Of a DNA stretch of 64,000 nucleotides, positions 44,499-53,385 are shown piece by piece. Each line of letters starts with the position of its first letter. Position 1 is the stretch's first letter. Under the pieces are notes generated by a model that was given only the letters and a program-made list of their open reading frames with translations, made no database searches and had not been told where the DNA came from. The stretch spans positions 1 through 64,000 of the forward strand of contig NZ_JACJST010000021.1 of the NCBI RefSeq assembly GCF_014698305.1. The letters are read 5' to 3'. Both the position numbers and the translations under genes were made by a program. Origin of the DNA: Anabaena lutea FACHB-196. Its GTDB lineage: Bacteria; Cyanobacteriota; Cyanobacteriia; Cyanobacteriales; Nostocaceae.

Positions 44499-44668
44499 TT
44501 AAATTTTCTGGCCATTCGCATAGATAAAATAGTTATCCGTCAAATTTACTTGGGTTTTAAACCCAATTTTTTCTAGATGCGCTTGCAATTCATCAGCCTG
44601 ATAGAAAATTTTGACTATAGTAAATTCTTGCCCATTATTTAATTTTGGTATTAGTTGAACAATTTACA
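44499..44668 (-). pseudogene. C-terminal fragment of a class I SAM methyltransferase
   Basis: The minus-strand frame ending at the TAA (44499-44501) reads KLNNGQEFTIVKIFYQADEL and then a LGF-T-x-V-x-L-T-x-x-YFIY ending, the usual tail of class I methyltransferases that end in a FIYG-like strand. No SAM-binding motif remains. An upstream stop closes the frame after about 55 codons. Confidence 0.6.
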
Positions 44669-44701
44669 GCTTTTATTTTAACGCTAAAAATCACTCTTCT
44701 A

Positions 44702-45015
44702 TCACTTTAGTTGCTCAACAATGGACGGTATTTCATTGAGTTCATCAATAATTACATCTACATCTTGAGGTTCTGCCCAAACTGAGTTACGTTTCCAAAT
44801 AGCTTTTAAACCTGCTCCTTTTGCTCCCAAAATATCAGCTTCTGGATGATCACCAACAAATACACTTTTTGCACAAATCTAGTAATGTAATCTATTTTAT
44901 CAATATGACTCAGTTGCAGTGCAAATCTATCATATTGTGAATTGATAAACTGTTGCAGTGATACCTCACGGTCAAGTAATGTTCCATCTAAGTCAAAGAG
45001 AACTGCTTTAATCAT
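44702..45015 (-). pseudogene. HAD hydrolase with an internal deletion and frameshift
   Basis: The start MIKAVLFDLDGTLLDREVSL is motif I of a HAD phosphatase, continuing for about 45 residues. The frame then shifts, and the last part, AKSVFVGDHPEADILGAKGA with a C-terminal stop at 44702, is motif IV and beyond. The middle of about 110 residues (motifs II and III and the cap) is missing. The two halves are out of register, so no functional product is expected. Confidence 0.75.
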
Positions 45016-45159
45016 ATAGATTTAGTGAATTCTGATAAAATCATTAAATTAATTTTTCTTGATTAACGATTGGCTACAGTTAATTCAATAGTCAAATATA
45101 ATTCTTCTTCCAAATATTGGGGTTGTTTTTGTCGCTACATAACATAATGGTTTTTTAGT

Positions 45160-45429
45160 TTAATTATTTTTCAACTTTAGGAAATATTTAAAATATGTTG
45201 AATTCTGCATATTTAATAAAGAATTAATTAGCTTTAACGGTATTGTCATAAATCCATTATCAATTGCCAGAGTTGGTATTTTACCTGTCGGTTTGTAATG
45301 CAATATTTCGCTGTTTGGATCTCCAACAGTGACTTTTTGCATCTCTATCAGATGACTGATATTTAGTTCCAGTACAGCTACCCGTGCTATCCGTGCGTAA
45401 GGAGAGTTAGAAGTGTAGAATAACTTCAT
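45160..45429 (-). pseudogene. N-terminal fragment of a glutathione S-transferase
   Basis: Residues 1-66 (MKLFYTSNSPYARIARVAVL, then KIPTLAIDNG) form most of a GST thioredoxin-like domain. The remaining residues are low-complexity, without the SNAIL motif or the helical C-terminal domain. A whole GST would be about 200 residues, so more than half the gene is gone. Its 3' part runs into A/T-rich DNA beside the broken HAD gene. Confidence 0.7.
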
Positions 45430-45574
45430 GAGAAACGTATACTAAAGTTTTTAATAGGGGTAGAAACCAGAGAGAAAATCATAGCGATCGCTCATTTGAT
45501 AGGTAGATATTCACGCAGAATTTGAGCGATCGCTGTAATTTCTCATTCTTTGGCTTTTTTAATAGAAATTGGTT

Positions 45575-46393
45575 CTATTTTTCTTTCCAAGCAACTAAGG
45601 CTGTAATTGGCAGTTCTTCAGTAAATTCTCCAGAGGGTTCGACTTCTAGTAAGGAAGCTCTTAAATCTGCTTCAAATTTCTCGCGGTTTTCACCAAAGAA
45701 AGAGGGTAAACCAAAGGCGGTGGAATAGATGTAGCCGATGTAAGAGTCTATCGTCCAATGTTGGGGAGATTTTATTTCGTAAGTTTCTAAACGAGAGAAA
45801 GAGGACTGCTTGAGGACTTCTTCATGGGGTACTGCTAAAGGTTTCCATTCACCTTCTCCACCTTTACCTGTGCGTCTACGCTCCCCTAACCACCGTTTAA
45901 CTACTGCGATCGCAGTTTGTTTCCAAAGATGATCGCTTTCCCAAGCGTTATCATTAGTCTTGAGGATGGCAATTCCACCACCATCAATTACTAGATTCTC
46001 TAGTTTGGAAAGTACCAATTCTCGCTCCATCCAGTGAAACGATCGCCCCATTGTCACTAATTGAAATTTACCTAATTCCTCAGAAATTGACTCTGCACGG
46101 TCATGAACCCAGCGAATATTCGTTGCTCCCACTGCTGCGGCCTGTTCTTGGGCTTCTTTGAGCATTTCTGCATCTGGATCAAGTCCCACTACTTCCGCAA
46201 AACGATTATGAAAGGGAATCCCCACTAATCCCGCACCACAACCAAGGTCTAGCAATCTTCCCTGACCATCGAGTTTAAACAAATCTGTTAGCAAGTCAAA
46301 CAACGCTTGGGGATATTTCGAGCGATAACGGGCATAATACCAAGCAGCACCTTGAAATAAAGTTGAATCGTAGGTAGAAATAGTTGTAACCAT
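45575..46393 (-). CDS. Class I SAM-dependent methyltransferase
   Basis: A 272-residue methyltransferase with the SAM-binding motif LLDLGCGAGLVGIP near residues 45-58 and the post-I acidic loop VVGLDPDAEM. The remainder has the usual alternating strand/helix pattern and an aromatic SFHWMERE segment after strand 4, as in many small-molecule methyltransferases of the ubiE-like type. The acceptor is unknown. I chose the ATG at 46393 because GGAG lies ten bases before it; the TTG at 46408 would overlap that site. No partner gene is evident beside the decayed region downstream. Confidence 0.85.
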   Translation of the reverse strand: MVTTISTYDSTLFQGAAWYYARYRSKYPQALFDLLTDLFKLDGQGRLLDLGCGAGLVGIPFHNRFAEVVGLDPDAEMLKEAQEQAAAVGATNIRWVHDRAESISEELGKFQLVTMGRSFHWMERELVLSKLENLVIDGGGIAILKTNDNAWESDHLWKQTAIAVVKRWLGERRRTGKGGEGEWKPLAVPHEEVLKQSSFSRLETYEIKSPQHWTIDSYIGYIYSTAFGLPSFFGENREKFEADLRASLLEVEPSGEFTEELPITALVAWKEK

Positions 46394-46717
46394 TAGTTTA
46401 AACTCCAAATTCTCATGAAACCCTCTTCTGTTTGGGAAAAATCACTACTATTTATCTTTTCAATACCAAAACAAACGCAGACATGACTGTAGACAGCCAT
46501 CTGTGCATCACCCTAAATGGGTGTGGATAATTGATGGGCTTAATACTTGGGACAAAATAAAAACTACTCTTTGTTGACCGACTTAACGTAGATTATTTTA
46601 GGAGTATGGCATGACTACGGGTAAAATTCAAGTCTTTTGACAATAAAATATTATGGCTGCCTAAACCTAAAGCTATCTAATTATTATAATTTCTAAATAT
46701 ACCAAAGAGAGATACCT

Positions 46718-46936
46718 ATGGCAAATGCAACTGCTACAATTCCCTACCGATTAGCGAGTAATGAGTACCAAAGTGTTATGGACGTTAGCCTTAACGCATC
46801 AATAAACTGTTATGGTGCATTACTACGGAAAAAGATAGCAGGTAGGATGCTTACCGCACAAGATAGGATAATTTACAGCACTTCCCGGTGTTATGAGGTA
46901 CAAGAACCCCACCCCCGCAAGCGAGGAGGGGGCTAA
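46718..46936 (+). CDS. Small reading frame of unknown status, 3' end in a MITE
   Basis: A 72-codon frame starting with MANATATIPYRLASNEY, preceded by AAAGAGAG about eight bases upstream. The first 50 or so residues are protein-like but fit no family I know. The last 20 (starting CYEVQEPHPRKR) are encoded by a MITE-like palindrome, so either the original C-terminus was lost by insertion or the frame is chance. Confidence 0.3.
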   Translation: MANATATIPYRLASNEYQSVMDVSLNASINCYGALLRKKIAGRMLTAQDRIIYSTSRCYEVQEPHPRKRGGG

Positions 46937-46967
46937 GATGTACCTTATATAATTGGAAACTGCTGTA
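46874..46967. mobile_element. MITE-like palindromic element
   Basis: Ends TACAGCACTTCC and GGAAACTGCTGTA are inverted repeats with small mismatches. The centre has CCCCACCCCC facing GAGGAGGGGG. There is no coding content. It resembles hairpin-forming non-autonomous elements found in several cyanobacteria. Confidence 0.55.
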
Positions 46968-47102
46968 TTTCCAGGAGTTCCCTTAGCCTGAATAGCATTT
47001 TGATTGAAAAGTTTGGCTATATATTTAGCCTAGCTAACAATTAGCCATTAATAAATTTGGTTAAAGGTATATTTAATTGAATCCAGCACTTGTCTTCTCG
47101 CT

Positions 47103-47182
47103 AGAGTTATGTAATGATACTTGTAAACTACGCTAAATTGGTCGATAAATTGTAGATTATCTTTCAAGTAGAATATCTGACA
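47103..47182 (+). promoter_or_regulatory. Conserved upstream element with TAAACTAC/GTAGATTA inverted repeat, sulfatase copy
   Basis: About 80 bases that match the sequence at 60153-60231 upstream of the amidohydrolase at most positions, with nearly the same spacing. Within it, TAAACTAC (47123-47131 region) and GTAGATTA (near 47153-47160) form an inverted repeat with one mismatch. This layout fits the operator of a LysR- or similar regulator of sulfur genes; that identity is inferred. Confidence 0.6.
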
Positions 47183-47338
47183 ATTGCGATCGCACCCACC
47201 TTAGTATCAAATGCTTCGCTAATACTCACAATATCTACTCAGTACGAATTGGGCTTGAAATCTGTAATCACGACTTACAGAAAGGTTTTCTAGAACCAAT
47301 GAAAGAAATTATTCAGAAATTTAGAAATTTAATTACAG

Positions 47339-48649
47339 ATGGTTTCTACTAACTTTGCTCTCAAACAGCGTCCTAATGTAGTCTTCATTTTAGCTGACGA
47401 TTTAGGTTGGGGTGATCTGAGTATTGATGGACAAACAAACTATCAGACACCCCATTTAGACCAATTAGCAAAAGAGGGAATACGTTTTAGCCAAGCTTAT
47501 TCTGATTCCCCAGTTTGTACACCCACCAGAATTGGTTTTTTTACAGGACGTTATCCAGGAAGACTAGCAATAGGAAATTATGAACCCTTACTAAGTTTTC
47601 AGCAAATAGGAGACACTGTTGGACTACCTCCAGAACATCCCACCATAGCCTCTTTATTAAAAGCAAATGATTATGAAACAGCCTTAATTGGAAAATGGCA
47701 TTGTGGTTATTTGCCCAAATATAGCCCATTAAAAAGTGGCTTTGATGAATTTTTTGGTAACTTTAGTGGAGCAATTGATTACTTTCGTCATGTAGATACT
47801 AGTGGAGAACCTGACCTCTGGGAAGCTGACGTAAAAGTTGAGGAAATAGGCTACATCACAGACATATTTACTGAACGTGCTGTAGATTTTATCAAACTTC
47901 CTCGTAGCAATCCTTTTTATCTCAGCTTACATTACACTGCACCTCATTGGCCTTGGGAAGGGGCTGAAGATATAGAACTAAGTAACGCTTTAATTGGTAG
48001 AGATAATCTACAAAATTGGGTTAACACAGGTACAGCAGAATCTTATGCAGCAGTTGTACAGAGTCTAGATCATGGTGTTGGTAGAGTATTGCAAGCTTTA
48101 GAAGATACCGGAATAGCTGAAAATACCATCGTGATTTTTGCTAGTGATAATGGAGGGGAAAAGTTCTCTAATTTTGGGACTTTTCAAGGCAAAAAAGGAA
48201 ATTTATATGAAGGTGGAATCCGAGTTCCTACCTTTATTCGTTGGACTGGAGTTATTGCCCCAAATCAAATAAGTGATCAAGTAATCATCACCCATGATAT
48301 TACAGCTACAATTCTGGCAGCAACGCAAACTAATTCCGACCTTAATTATCCTTTGGATGGTGAAAATTTACTGCCTATTATTCAAGGTGAAATTCCTGCT
48401 CATGCTCGAACATTATTTTGGAGACATAAGGGAAATAACCGACCTGGTTTACCGCTCAGAGTTAAACAAGGTGCGGTTCGTAGTGGAGACTGGAAGTATT
48501 TGAAAGTGGGAAAAGATGAATATCTTTTTAATCTTGCTCATGATGAAAAAGAAGAAATTGATCTCCAAGTAGAACATAGAGAAATATTTGAAGAATTAAG
48601 GTCTAAATATCAGACATGGGAATCTGAATTAGAACCTTATTTAGTTTGA
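47339..48649 (+). CDS. Sulfatase
   Basis: A 436-residue alkaline-phosphatase-fold sulfatase. The catalytic signature CTPTR is at Cys60-Arg64, where Cys60 becomes formylglycine after maturation. Metal-binding ADDLGWGD is at 19-26, IGKWH and later a SDNGG motif complete the active site. It would release sulfate from organic sulfate esters. No signal peptide is visible, which suggests a cytoplasmic enzyme. It heads a co-directional run of sulfur-related genes, and its upstream region shares an element with that of the amidohydrolase gene. A formylglycine-generating enzyme is not in this window. Sulfatases on carbohydrates and on alkyl sulfates cannot be told apart here. Confidence 0.9.
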   Translation: MVSTNFALKQRPNVVFILADDLGWGDLSIDGQTNYQTPHLDQLAKEGIRFSQAYSDSPVCTPTRIGFFTGRYPGRLAIGNYEPLLSFQQIGDTVGLPPEHPTIASLLKANDYETALIGKWHCGYLPKYSPLKSGFDEFFGNFSGAIDYFRHVDTSGEPDLWEADVKVEEIGYITDIFTERAVDFIKLPRSNPFYLSLHYTAPHWPWEGAEDIELSNALIGRDNLQNWVNTGTAESYAAVVQSLDHGVGRVLQALEDTGIAENTIVIFASDNGGEKFSNFGTFQGKKGNLYEGGIRVPTFIRWTGVIAPNQISDQVIITHDITATILAATQTNSDLNYPLDGENLLPIIQGEIPAHARTLFWRHKGNNRPGLPLRVKQGAVRSGDWKYLKVGKDEYLFNLAHDEKEEIDLQVEHREIFEELRSKYQTWESELEPYLV

Positions 48650-48664
48650 ATCAATGGCTTGAGT

Positions 48665-49159
48665 ATGAAATCAATCAAAATTCGTGATTATCAGCCAGAG
48701 GATTTAGAGAATATTGTTCAACTTTGGTATGGAACATGGCATCAAACCTTTCCCCATCTCCAGCACCCACAACCATATTCTGAATGGAAACAAAAATTTT
48801 ATGAATTAGTAAAGGACGGGGATATTTTTGTTGCTGACGTTGAAAACAAAATTGCTGGTTTTGCAGTTATCCTGACGAAAGAACAATGTTTAAGCCAGCT
48901 TTTTGTAGATGAGAATTACCAAAATTTAGGTATTGGGTCAGCATTACTGAATCTTGCTAAAAGATTGTGTCCTCAAGGACTGAATCTTTACACATTACAA
49001 GAAAATATTAAGGCTCGTGCATTTTATGAAAAACACGGTTTTAAAGCGAGAACATTTTCAATTAATGAATTTAACGGTCAACCGAATGTTGAATATTATT
49101 GGGAACCTGAACCTGTTTTAGCATCTTTATCTTTTAACAGTTTAGAAAAACATAGTTGA
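48665..49159 (+). CDS. GNAT family N-acetyltransferase
   Basis: A 164-residue GNAT protein. The acetyl-CoA loop is LFVDENYQNLGIGSALLN (motif A, near residues 82-99), and the end has the aromatic KARAFYEKHGFKA. It probably acetylates an amine of a small molecule or a protein, in the cytoplasm. It starts 13 bases after the sulfatase stop and its own stop lies upstream of the next gene's start, so the three genes form one operon. I chose the ATG at 48665, two codons after a TTG. Confidence 0.88.
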   Translation: MKSIKIRDYQPEDLENIVQLWYGTWHQTFPHLQHPQPYSEWKQKFYELVKDGDIFVADVENKIAGFAVILTKEQCLSQLFVDENYQNLGIGSALLNLAKRLCPQGLNLYTLQENIKARAFYEKHGFKARTFSINEFNGQPNVEYYWEPEPVLASLSFNSLEKHS

Positions 49160-49179
49160 CGAATCAGGAGGACAAGGAA

Positions 49180-50841
49180 TTGATTACAGAAAATGAACTA
49201 CAACTAACTGCTGACGTGCTGGTAATTGGTGGTGGCCCTGCCGCAGCTTGGGCAGCATCGGCCGCCGCATCTCAAGGTGTCAAAGTAATCATTGTTGATA
49301 AAGGCTTTCTCGGTACAAGTGGTGCTGCTGCGGCCAGTGGTAATGGCATCATGGCTCCTTCTCCTGAGAATTGGGAAAAAGTTGTATCAGAACGTTATCG
49401 TGTGGCCAAAGACCTCGCTAACTTGCGTTGGATCGAGCGTGTGGTCGAAAAAACTTGGCTGAGTTTGCCCTTAGTGGAAAGTTGGGGTTATCGCTTTCCT
49501 AAAGAAAACGGTGAATCAGTACGCCAAAGTTATTATGGCCCGGAATATATGCGAATCCTTCGCAAACACCTTTTGCGAGTGGGTGTGCAGATTCTAGATC
49601 AAAGTCCGGCTTTAGAACTGTTATTAGCTGAAGATGGCTCGGTAGCAGGTGCTAGAGGTGTGCAAAGACAACATCATCGTGCCTATACTGTTCGCGCAGG
49701 TGCAGTAGTTTTAGCGAATGGCGGTTGTGCATTTTTGAGTAAAGCCTTGGGTTGCAATACCAACACAGGTGATGGAATGCTGATGGCAGTAGAAGCCGGT
49801 GGTGAACTCTCCAGTATGGAAGCTTCAAATCACTATGCTATCTCCACCGCTTTCAATGCCACAGTGACAAGAGGCGTTCCTTTTGGCTGGGCTAGTTATA
49901 CTGATGAAGAAGGTAATGATTTGGGTGGCTATATCAATGGTCGTCGAGATCCATCCTTCCTTCCCAACGCCTTGATGAAAGGCCCTGTTTATGCTCGTTT
50001 AGATCGAGCCAGTTCTGAAGTCAAGGCAGTGGTTGAAAAGTCTCATTTCATCGCTTTTCTACCTTATAAAAAAGCTGGCATTGATCCCTATACAGAAAGA
50101 GTTCCCGTGACCTTGGTGTTTGAAGGTACAGTCCGTGGTACAGGGGGAATTCGGATTATCAATGATAGTTGCGGTACAAAAGTGCCAGGACTTTACGCGG
50201 CTGGTGATGCGGCATCACGGGAGTTTTTAGCAGGTTTAGCTTCGGGAGGTGGTGGCCCTAATGCTGCTTGGGCAATTTCCACAGGACAATGGGCAGGAGA
50301 AGGTGCAGCTGCTTTTGCCAAGAGTCTGGGGATTCATGCAAATGAACGGGTAGTGCGTCCTGCTGGACAAGTGGGATTGCGATCGCCTATGGCGGGGCGT
50401 AGCCCATCGCAGTCTTCAACTTCAGAAACATTCGATAGTGAGGCGATCGCACGTGCTGTCCAATCTGAAATATTCCCGTTAGAGAAGAATTACTTGCGTT
50501 CTGAGCAGAAACTTTTAGATTCCCTCGCCAAATTAGAAACACTGTGGCAACAGGTAAAAGGCAATCCAAAACAAGATACAGTGCGCGATATGGAATTTTC
50601 TCGGCGAGCGGCTGCTCTCACGGCAGTAGCACGTTGGGCTTATTTTAGTGCCTTACATCGTCAGGAAACCCGAAGCGAACATATTCGTGTGGACTATCCT
50701 GAAACCGATCCCAATCAGCTTTATTACCAAGCTACAGGAGGCTTAGATAGGCTTTGGGTTAGGCGTGATTGGATTAAGGATGAAATCGGTACACCATCAG
50801 TATTAACCACTCAAACTACATACTCTGTATCCAAATCTTAA
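49180..50841 (+). CDS. FAD-binding protein, fumarate reductase/APS-reductase-like flavoprotein
   Basis: A 553-residue flavoprotein. The dinucleotide motif VLVIGGGPAAAWAA is at about 11-24, followed by DKGFLGTSGAAAASGNG, the second FAD motif of the fumarate/succinate reductase and adenylylsulfate-reductase flavoprotein group. Later, GLYAAGDAASREFLAGL completes the FAD site. The start is a TTG (49180): AGGAGG at 49166-49171 stands eight bases before it, while no site precedes the earlier in-frame TTG at 49156. A short low-complexity segment (RSPMAGRSPSQS) coincides with a HIP1 repeat insert. It pairs with the ferredoxin downstream and likely forms a two-subunit oxidoreductase for a sulfur compound; that is inference. 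Confidence 0.85.
   Translation: MITENELQLTADVLVIGGGPAAAWAASAAASQGVKVIIVDKGFLGTSGAAAASGNGIMAPSPENWEKVVSERYRVAKDLANLRWIERVVEKTWLSLPLVESWGYRFPKENGESVRQSYYGPEYMRILRKHLLRVGVQILDQSPALELLLAEDGSVAGARGVQRQHHRAYTVRAGAVVLANGGCAFLSKALGCNTNTGDGMLMAVEAGGELSSMEASNHYAISTAFNATVTRGVPFGWASYTDEEGNDLGGYINGRRDPSFLPNALMKGPVYARLDRASSEVKAVVEKSHFIAFLPYKKAGIDPYTERVPVTLVFEGTVRGTGGIRIINDSCGTKVPGLYAAGDAASREFLAGLASGGGGPNAAWAISTGQWAGEGAAAFAKSLGIHANERVVRPAGQVGLRSPMAGRSPSQSSTSETFDSEAIARAVQSEIFPLEKNYLRSEQKLLDSLAKLETLWQQVKGNPKQDTVRDMEFSRRAAALTAVARWAYFSALHRQETRSEHIRVDYPETDPNQLYYQATGGLDRLWVRRDWIKDEIGTPSVLTTQTTYSVSKS
50378..50411. repeat. HIP1-bearing insert inside the flavoprotein gene
   Basis: TGCGATCGCCTATGGCGGGG to AGCCCATCGCA: a palindrome-like segment with HIP1 core whose product (RSPMAGRSPS) is out of place in the flavoprotein. 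It is similar in style, not identical, to the 39-base inserts at 41826 and 58795. Confidence 0.6.
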
Positions 50842-50850
50842 CGGAAGATC

Positions 50851-51192
50851 ATGATCGAACTTGTCAGCCATAAACTCTGTATTAATTGCAATCTCTGCGT
50901 CCAAGTTTGTCCTACCAATGTCTTTGATGCAGTTCCCAATCAACCACCTGCGATCGCCCGCAAGGAAGATTGTCAAACTTGTTTTATGTGTGAGGCATAT
51001 TGTCCTGCGGATGCGCTTTATGTTGCACCGGAATCTCATACCGAGATTGCAGTCAATGAGGATGATTTAATTGCAAGTGGCATTATGGGTGAATATCGTC
51101 GGATCTTGGGTTGGGGATATGGCAAGAAAAACAATAGTGAGTTAGATACTGCTCATAAACTGCGTCAACTGCCCCGTCCTTATCAAAGTTAA
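50851..51192 (+). CDS. 4Fe-4S ferredoxin, partner of the flavoprotein
   Basis: A 113-residue protein with two clusters: CINCNLCVQVCP (residues 9-20) and CQTCFMCEAYCP (near 42-53), each with the C-x2-C-x2-C-x3-C-P form for a [4Fe-4S] centre. Two clusters and the short C-terminal extension recall the beta subunit of adenylylsulfate reductase (AprB). The gene starts nine bases after the flavoprotein stop with a GGAAG site before the ATG. It most likely passes electrons to or from that flavoprotein. Confidence 0.88.
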   Translation: MIELVSHKLCINCNLCVQVCPTNVFDAVPNQPPAIARKEDCQTCFMCEAYCPADALYVAPESHTEIAVNEDDLIASGIMGEYRRILGWGYGKKNNSELDTAHKLRQLPRPYQS

Positions 51193-51206
51193 TTTGAGGC
51201 AACAAC

Positions 51207-51854
51207 ATGGGCAAAACAGAGTTCAAACTTGTAATTTTTGATTGTGATGGAGTGTTGGTTGATAGTGAACCAATTATCAATCGCATTTTTGCAGAAACGC
51301 TCACTGAATTTGGTTTTCCTATCACCCATGCAGAAGTAACTCAAAAATTTATAGGAAAATCTCTCAAAACTTGTTTAGAGATTATCGAGCAATCCTACCA
51401 GAAACCATTGCCGAAAAATTTTATTGAACTTTGTAAGGAACGAGAATTCGCTGCAATGCAGCAAGAGTTACAGGCAGTTTCGGGCATTACCGAACTATTG
51501 GAGCAAATTACCTTACCAAAATGTGTAGCATCAAATAGTAGCCAACACCATATTCAATTTGTCTTGAAATTAACAGGACTTCTACATCAATTTGAAGGAA
51601 AAATATATAGCTGTTATGATGTTTTGCGTCCTAAACCTTTTCCTGATGTATATCTCTATGCAGCCGAGCAAATGAACACAAATCCAGAACATTGTGTTGT
51701 AATTGAAGACTCTGTACCGGGTGTGCAAGCTGCGTATGCGGCAGGAATGACCGTTTTTGGTTATGCCCAACATAGCTATCCTACTGCTCTTACTGCTGCT
51801 GGAGCGAAAATAGTTTTTAATGATATGCGGCAACTTTCTCAACTGCTTCTTTAG
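51207..51854 (+). CDS. HAD-IA hydrolase, beta-phosphoglucomutase-like
   Basis: A 215-residue HAD phosphatase. Motif I is FDCDGVLVDSEP (nucleophile Asp near residue 11), the Thr/Ser motif II is ASNSSQ, motif III lies in RPKPFPDVYLYA, and motif IV is IEDSVPGVQAA. The size and cap point to subclass IA, where beta-phosphoglucomutase and phosphoglycolate phosphatase belong. The start has no strong ribosome site, only AGGCAAC nearby. It follows the ferredoxin gene by 14 bases and so probably belongs to the same transcript; the substrate is unknown. Confidence 0.88.
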   Translation: MGKTEFKLVIFDCDGVLVDSEPIINRIFAETLTEFGFPITHAEVTQKFIGKSLKTCLEIIEQSYQKPLPKNFIELCKEREFAAMQQELQAVSGITELLEQITLPKCVASNSSQHHIQFVLKLTGLLHQFEGKIYSCYDVLRPKPFPDVYLYAAEQMNTNPEHCVVIEDSVPGVQAAYAAGMTVFGYAQHSYPTALTAAGAKIVFNDMRQLSQLLL

Positions 51855-51917
51855 CGTTGGGAAGCTAAAAATTATGAACTCATCTCTAAAGAGTACGATG
51901 GCTGTGCGATATCACCT

Positions 51918-52505
51918 ATGGTTAGCCATAACAAACAACTCTCTATAAGACAAGTCAACATAGATGAAATTCCACTCCTTCACCAAATCCTGATAGCTTG
52001 TGGTTTGAACTTAAAAGAACGGTTTGGTCTGAGTCACTGGATGCCACCAAATTATCCTCTTGAAGAAATGCTCAAGGATGCCATAGAACAGGATATCTAT
52101 GCCGTCACAATTGGTAAAAACCTTGTTGGTACTTTCACGCTGGAAATGATGACAACTGTTCCATTGAGCTACATGAGGTATGGAAACATTATTTGGCAAA
52201 TACCAGAAGATGTTCCAGCAGTGTATGTCCATAAACTAGCAATTCTTCCAACTTGGCAAGGAAAAGGACTAGGAACTTGGTGTATGCAAACTATTGAGAA
52301 ACTAACAATTAAACAAGGTTACTATGCTGTTCGGTTGGATGGAGTGAAGACACACCCAAAACTCTTGTTTTTCTATCAAAACCAAGGCTATCAGCAAGTG
52401 GGGGAACTAATTTACAACTCAGATATATGGGTTGATGCAATTGTCTTTGAGAAAGTTTTAAAGTTTTCTTCTCCAGGTATTGCATTTGGCAATAGCCTTG
52501 TTTGA
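51918..52505 (+). CDS. GNAT family N-acetyltransferase
   Basis: A 195-residue GNAT protein. The acetyl-CoA motif LAILPTWQGKGLGTWCMQTIE (about residues 109-129) is clear, and KLLFFYQNQGYQQVGE follows, the typical beta-bulge end. The N-terminal IRQVNIDEIPLLHQIL is the usual first strand-helix of the family. The substrate is unknown; the gene sits in the sulfur-scavenging region but has no direct link to it. The last 20 or so residues are not conserved-looking. Confidence 0.85.
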   Translation: MVSHNKQLSIRQVNIDEIPLLHQILIACGLNLKERFGLSHWMPPNYPLEEMLKDAIEQDIYAVTIGKNLVGTFTLEMMTTVPLSYMRYGNIIWQIPEDVPAVYVHKLAILPTWQGKGLGTWCMQTIEKLTIKQGYYAVRLDGVKTHPKLLFFYQNQGYQQVGELIYNSDIWVDAIVFEKVLKFSSPGIAFGNSLV

Positions 52506-52556
52506 GGTTTGATATCCGCAACCCTTTTCCCTTTTACACTTTGAAACTTGCAAAAC

Positions 52557-52574
52557 TACGGTAATTTGATACAC
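52557..52574 (+). promoter_or_regulatory. TACGGTA motif upstream of O-methyltransferase
   Basis: TACGGTAATTTGATACAC lies 70 bases before the O-methyltransferase start and resembles motifs at 43716 and 54247, each in front of a gene in this accessory region. Confidence 0.35.
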
Positions 52575-52644
52575 TTGGCGTGGATTAGAGATGGAAAAAT
52601 TGTTTAATTTACTTATTTTTTACCTACTATTGAGGAGATGAACT

Positions 52645-53322
52645 ATGACTCAGGAACAATGGAGCGCAGTTGATCACTACATCACCAATCTGCTTGTGCC
52701 GTCCGATCCTGCCCTGGATGGGGCGCTGAAATTGAGTGATGAAGCTGGACTCCCACCACACAATGTTTCACCCAATCAAGGCAAACTACTGTTGCTGTTG
52801 GCGCAGATTCACGGGGCGAAGACAATCCTGGAAATTGGCACCCTAGGCGGTTATAGCACAATCTGGCTGGCGCGCTCGCTACCTGTTGATGGACACCTGA
52901 TCACTCTAGAGGCTAACCCAAAGCACGCTGAAGTCGCCGACACCAACATCTCTCATGCTGGTCTATCTGACCGTGTTGAAATCCGTGTTGGACTGGCAGT
53001 GGAGACACTACAACAACTTGCCACAGAGAGGCGGACATTTGACCTGATTTTCATTGATGCTGACAAACCAAGCAATCCAGATTATTTTACGTGGGCGCTC
53101 AAGCTTTCTCGTCACGGTACTTTGATTATTGCCGATAATGTTGTCCGCAACGGGGCAGTAATTGATGCAGCTAGTGAAGATCCCAGTGTTCAGGGGGTGC
53201 GTCGCTTCAATGAATTACTTGCCAATGAGCCACGAGTGAGCGCCACGGCAATTCAGACAGTAGGTAGTAAAGGTTATGACGGCTTTGCTTTAGCTCTTGT
53301 TACCTCAATATCTGCATTGTAA
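52645..53322 (+). CDS. SAM-dependent O-methyltransferase (family 3)
   Basis: A 225-residue catechol/caffeoyl-CoA-type O-methyltransferase. The SAM motif ILEIGTLGGYSTIWLA is at about 61-76, IFIDADKPSN is the metal/catalytic strand, and IADNVVRNGAV follows, the pattern of the cation-dependent family. The likely substrate is a small phenolic or similar compound. GAGGAGATG precedes the ATG closely. Base composition is more G/C-rich than its neighbours (for example 52720-52930), a possible sign of transfer. Confidence 0.92.
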   Translation: MTQEQWSAVDHYITNLLVPSDPALDGALKLSDEAGLPPHNVSPNQGKLLLLLAQIHGAKTILEIGTLGGYSTIWLARSLPVDGHLITLEANPKHAEVADTNISHAGLSDRVEIRVGLAVETLQQLATERRTFDLIFIDADKPSNPDYFTWALKLSRHGTLIIADNVVRNGAVIDAASEDPSVQGVRRFNELLANEPRVSATAIQTVGSKGYDGFALALVTSISAL

Positions 53323-53385
53323 ACAATTAGATATGTTCTTAAAGCTACCTACTTAATCTGTTTTCGTGACGCATAGGGAGGACGT

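Larger units (their letters stand above)
46394..47338. other. Long intergenic region before the sulfatase gene
   Basis: About 945 bases. It holds a small reading frame of unclear status (46718-46936), a 94-base MITE-like palindrome (46874-46967) and, at 47103-47182, a sequence shared with the region upstream of the amidohydrolase gene. The sulfatase promoter should lie between about 47180 and 47338. Nothing else is recognised. Confidence 0.6.
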
